The notes below the pieces were generated by a model that saw only the letters and a list, made by a program, of their open reading frames with translations, was not told where the DNA came from and made no database searches. This document shows, one piece after another, positions 61,301 to 64,000 of a DNA stretch of 64,000 nucleotides. The stretch covers positions 2,418,001-2,482,000 of the forward strand of contig JAZBRI010000004.1 of NCBI GenBank assembly GCA_036874045.1. The letters are read 5' to 3'. The DNA comes from Cymodocea nodosa. Taxonomy: Eukaryota; Streptophyta; Magnoliopsida; Alismatales; Cymodoceaceae. Each line of letters opens with the position of its first letter. Positions within the stretch are counted from its first letter, which is position 1. The position numbers and the translations under genes were made by a program.

Positions 61301-63834
61301 TTTAACATCTTTAATATTTGTTTTTAGGGGTGTGATTTCTTGTGCATACATGTTCATTGACTAGTTGAACAAAACCTTGTCTAGGTTCATGAAGAGAGAT
61401 CTTGTCTTGGACCCAAAGCTTTAGCATATTTTGAATCACTAAAGCTAGAAAATAAGGTAAAATTCTAAATGAATGTACATCAGTAATATCAGTTTGGTTT
61501 ATGTTTCTAGAGTTTATACTATTTGAATTGGCAACTTCTCAGACCCATGATGCTGCTAGCAAAGGTGAGAACGTTGAGAAGTTCTCATGGGACAGTGAGA
61601 CAGATGGAAGTGAAGTGCCTTTGGGGGTCATTATGGAAAGTCTGAAATCAAAAGGAGCTAAGAAAAAGAAGTTTTCAAAAAAGCGAGCTTTTCATTCTGA
61701 AATAAGAAATTCAGATTTTGAAATTGATGTATTGGGAATGGTGAGGGAAATAAATTTGGAAAGTCAAGGGAGGGAGAAAACCATGGATATTGTCACGATG
61801 GACAAGGATCACAATCACAAGCATTTTACAGGTGCAAATGTAACTACCCTAGGTAGCAATAAGAACATGTCATCTCTGATGATGAACAGAAAAATGGAGA
61901 AAGGTTTACCACTAGTATCAACTCCAAAACGCAAAAGATCTTTTGTTCCCAAGTCTAACTCAAAAGTACAGAAACGTGGTGGAAGTCCTTTCTTGCATTC
62001 TTCAGATGATGACAAGGTCAATTCTAATAGTTCAAATCCTTTGGTTTCATCTTTACCAACAAAGAAATCTTCCACGTCTGGGAGCAGGAGAACGGACAGA
62101 TACAAAATTTCAAACGTGAAATCACATGTTGGAGAAAATAACACCAATTTGATGGTACTTTCTTCTTTTTTTTGAATTGTTATGATTATCGGTAAAGAGA
62201 AGCAGTTTCTTAATTCTCTAATCTGAGCTATGCTTTTATCATGCATGGTTTTTTCTGAAGAATACGACTGGGCTCGTTGGAAACAAGAAGAAAATTGATG
62301 ATTCCCTCTCTCCTGCACATGGTCAAAAACGCAAATTAAAGAGCATTGCTGGACTAGCAAAGGTGATATCCTATTGCATTTGTGAGTATGAGTTCATCCT
62401 GAAATCAGATTTTCTGTGCCTCTAATTTTTGCCTGGATTCTATATTTTTATCTCATGATGTTTTAGTTGTGTTTCTTGAAATTGATACATTATCAGACTA
62501 TTGAAATTAAGACGTTATCAGGCTGTGATGCCTAACAGATTCAATAGAGAGAAAGCACATAGAACTGTAGTGATTAAAACAATTGTGTTATTATCGTTAT
62601 TAAAATTTTTGCAAGATTCAGGGAAAAAAAATTAAGAAGAATAGTTGGGACATGTTCACTTTTTTAGGCTTACATAGTCATATTACTAAGAGGTGAATTC
62701 ATACATAAATGAGCACATTGTTAGTATTTTATATGCCATAGTCATTCAAAACACACCAATTTGAAGTAGTTTAAAAATATTTATATGAACAAATTTTATG
62801 ACAATGCTATTCATTATTCAATTAAATATCCCCAAAATTCCATTCATTTCCATTTTATAGTATATGTGACATATAGATATTCAACCTTGATTGTGGTTTA
62901 TATACCATGTATGAACACTCATTTTTGAAGCTTAAAAGCTTGCATTTGGTGTGTTCAGTTCTTCTATGAAATTGCTTTGTGCTTGATAATCATGTTTACC
63001 ATTTACATCATTTTTTTGACTTGTTGATTACTTCATCAATTCCTAGCATGTTTATACATGATTAGTGAATGTGTTCTATGCTGTTCTGCAAATGGAATTT
63101 AAGTGTTTTTTACTGTAAGCATTACCTAGAATTGTATGACAAAATGATATGAGATGATTTACTCATTTACTTCAGTGTTCAAAGAAAATGCTAAAGAATG
63201 AGACTGAGTTGATGGGATGCAGAGTAAAAGTTTGGTGGCCCCTGGATAAACAGTAAGCTTTTCTGCTACTTCTTGAAGTGACAATGTCTATGTGTCATGT
63301 GAAAGATTTTCTGGCAATAAATAGTGTTTAAATTAGAAAATGCTTACTGATCGGGGAAAAGTAATTCATTTAAGAGTTAGTTGGCATTTAGTGCATTTGA
63401 TAGTAGTTAGAGTCTTCAAAATAGACGTTGAAGTATTTTCTTGTTGGATTATTGTTCTAAAGTCTTCCTCACTTTCCATTAGGTTTTATCAAGGCATAGT
63501 GAAATCCTACAATTCAGGCAAGAAGAAACATTTGGTACTCTCTTTTTCTCTATATATTCTGATAATTTGATGTGTGTGTGCACATATTTTATTCATAGAG
63601 TGGTTGGTAATTTCAATTCTATTTTCCTTAAGATATTGTATGATGATGGAGAGATTGAAGTTCTCAATTTGGATAAGGAGAAATGGGAGCTGATTAGCAG
63701 TGAAAGCACACCTAGGAAGGTCGTCCACTTTTTATGAACCTATCTAAGAAATCATAAATTTCTATGCACCTAGTAATCTATTTCTTCTTACCTTTCATGT
63801 AGGTGCAAAAACACAAAGACTTAACTGAAGACAT
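43400..63834 (+). CDS. PDS5: Sister chromatid cohesion protein PDS5, A/B type (3' end outside window)
   Basis: Twenty-nine exons (1439 codons plus 2 nt) join in phase: 43400-43492, 49577-49780, 49871-50052, 50753-50879, 50994-51212, 51393-51609, 51712-51857, 51933-52078, 55540-55689, 55778-55826, 55901-56092, 56190-56369, 57486-57640, 57724-57850, 57929-58078, 58162-58221, 58371-58507, 58650-58767, 59089-59223, 59327-59526, 60014-60164, 60293-60439, 61385-61456, 61543-62154, 62261-62362, 63176-63252, 63483-63534, 63633-63719, 63803-63834. PDS5 binds cohesin and controls its loading, release and acetylation. Residues to about 1120 are HEAT-type helices (RRVFILETLARYKFCVMMLD, LTDRVAEVRISVIEHLKKC, ALSDRLLDYDENVRREVVA). 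A low-complexity basic region follows, with KKKKFSKKR and PKRKRS as likely nuclear signals. A Tudor domain lies at about 1368-1415 (CRVKVWWPLDKQFYQGIV, LYDDGEIEVLNL). The full-length HEAT region marks the PDS5A/B rather than the short C-E type. Exon 13's donor is AAA/GTGCAA. Intron 1 (6.1 kb) carries LINE relics. Confidence 0.92.
43983..45265. repeat. ~390-bp tandem repeat in PDS5 intron 1, about 2.4 copies, split by an RTE relic
   Basis: Copy 1 starts near 43985 (gtgaccgcacataggtgtgc) and copy 2 near 44383 (gtgactgcacctaagcgttt), with shared blocks such as gataatattatggat and attacaattaatgta. The last third appears a third time at about 45140-45262 (gctataattaattagga). The RTE relic at 44725-45040 sits between copies 2 and 3. 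Confidence 0.85.
44725..45040 (+). pseudogene. RTE-type LINE 3' relic in PDS5 intron 1
   Basis: The plus strand reads MRWMSGNAIKNKLKN-like (atgcttagatggatgagtgg), then a shortened segment with RFDRILKRSKNAL, and ends near caagtggtcagccccatgta. It is the same LINE 3' region as at 17826 and 37515, with an internal deletion. No intact frame remains. Confidence 0.65.
45780..47400 (+). pseudogene. L1-type LINE reverse transcriptase relic in PDS5 intron 1
   Basis: Successive broken frames follow the plant L1 order: ETRQPLISIIVFAYGRSVW-like (RQGDPLSP..LLMAEVFGRM) at 45825, a piece like LMGLKVNFYKI around 46035, RFLSYGEKMTSLATVLSNLP at 46193-46252, and EGGFGIWRFYSMNLALLGKW around 46407-46467. A decayed zinc-binding RVT tail runs on to about 47250 (WWRCWLQRNKRLL-like). 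Frameshifts and stops throughout mean it is inactive. It has the same orientation as PDS5. Confidence 0.75.
47530..47800. repeat. Pyrimidine-rich (C/T) tract in PDS5 intron 1
   Basis: About 270 bp with very few purines on the plus strand (for example ccttccctcacccttttggc and ctcttctcctctcctctttt), in sharp contrast to the AT-rich surroundings. Overlapping open frames here reflect the bias in composition and are not called as genes. Confidence 0.8.
47816..48198. mobile_element. Right part of a GAAAGT-family TIR element
   Basis: The right end, reverse-complemented, reads aaagggcctttatgtatatg and then atgaaaagtcaaaaaaggga with gaaagtacagaaagtcaaga, closely like the left end of the 9607-10400 element. 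The interior is AT-rich. The left end is uncertain: either truncated near 47816, or it lies near 47367, where ggggggtttgtgctgtttgg is followed by aaggaaagtttagaaagtaa. The latter would enclose the pyrimidine-rich tract at 47530-47800. Confidence 0.45.
48199..49576. other. PDS5 intron 1, 3' part
   Basis: AT-rich intronic sequence with no recognised element. The intron ends with the acceptor ttgaatgcag at 49576. The 113-codon frame at 49211-49552 has no family resemblance. Confidence 0.4.
54850..55071. repeat. 111-bp tandem duplication in PDS5 intron 8
   Basis: aacataagtattatg at 54850 recurs as aacagaagtattatg at 54961. The copies stay alignable through gatgattaaggcagt and gacacaaatgtgtgg to about 55071. 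They are fairly diverged. Confidence 0.75.
55137..55250. repeat. ~57-bp tandem duplication in PDS5 intron 8
   Basis: tcattacttgagaattatcc and tcattgcatgagagttattc begin two successive copies. Both continue with tagtcttctaatg/agtg and end atgccatggtagttt. Confidence 0.85.
56370..57485. other. PDS5 intron 12
   Basis: 1.1 kb of AT-rich intron sequence, ending at the acceptor tttaatcaag (57485). No embedded element is recognised. Confidence 0.5.
59783..60060 (+). repeat. Duplicated intron/exon junction at PDS5 exon 21
   Basis: atgcttatgtttttcattat begins at 59783 and again at 59936. Each copy runs through a polypyrimidine/acceptor (tatttgcag at 59846; ttgtttgcag at 60013) into near-identical exon sequence (gtttacatttgtttctttcc in the second copy). 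Only the second copy continues into the conserved PDS5 exon; the first reaches a stop after about 24 codons. Confidence 0.85.
62363..63175. other. PDS5 intron 25
   Basis: 0.8 kb of AT-rich intron sequence ending at the acceptor atttacttcag (63175). No element is recognised. Confidence 0.5.
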
Positions 63835-64000
63835 GTAAGTATCCTCATGGGGTTTTTATTTTCTCAAGCTTTGACAAAAACATGCTACCGCTCAATAAAG
63901 AAGAGTCAATTTTATTGTGCTGCGTAGACTTTCAAGAAAGGATGTTTCTCAGTATTTTTACTTAAGACGTAAAAGGCATTTTATTTATTTTTCAATTGAA

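Noticed and set aside
1-64000. CRISPR arrays, prokaryotic operons or biosynthetic clusters
   Set aside because: The genes are spliced, plant-type and functionally unrelated. The repeats are transposon-derived and not spaced direct repeats with unique spacers.

Overview
The window is nuclear DNA of a flowering plant. Genes have many GT-AG introns and GC-rich first exons, set in AT-rich DNA full of decayed transposons. GC-rich 5' exons beside very AT-rich introns suggest a monocot outside the grasses, but the sequence alone does not settle this. No bacterial, organellar or viral replicon features are seen.

Five host genes are supported. From left to right: (1) 774-1147 (+), the main exon of a mitochondrial-type ribosomal protein bS21; (2) 14258-7392 (-), a four-exon F-box/LRR/FBD-like gene whose 5.4 kb first intron holds a short Tat-like Ty3/gypsy element and a terminal-inverted-repeat (TIR) element; (3) 29124-27193 (-), an intronless coding region for a CPSF6/CFIm68-like RRM protein with Gly-rich and Arg/Glu/Asp-rich tails; (4) 35254-40220 (+), a complete six-exon HEME1-type uroporphyrinogen III decarboxylase with a plastid-type N-terminus and an antisense ubiquitin retropseudogene in intron 3; (5) 43400 to beyond the right edge (+), at least 29 exons of a PDS5A/B-type cohesin cofactor with N-terminal HEAT-type sequence and a C-terminal Tudor domain. 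I rebuilt genes 2, 4 and 5 by joining exons at GT-AG sites. Reading phase is kept at every junction.

The genes are housekeeping or regulatory and unrelated: mitochondrial translation, SCF-type ubiquitin ligase targeting, mRNA 3'-end processing, tetrapyrrole synthesis and chromatid cohesion. They do not form a pathway or cluster.

The rest is repeat-derived: a CACTA relic (3551-4425); a family of TIR elements with purine-rich GAAAGT-type subterminal repeats (9607-10400, 16239-16812, 31572-32571, 33490-34240, right end near 48198), probably linked to a PIF/Harbinger-like ORF1 relic (19043-20376); three RTE-type LINE 3' relics (17826, 37515, 44725); an L1-type LINE relic (45780-47400); a solo gypsy LTR with a near-perfect target duplication (23098-23568); and a TIR element enclosing C-rich DNA (24372-25272).

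The most notable observations are local exon-scale duplications inside host genes. The F-box gene has a 60-nt exon that looks like a fusion of two neighbouring exons. PDS5 has a duplicated intron/exon junction that makes a decoy acceptor leading to a stop codon. I did not find a convincing undescribed biological system.
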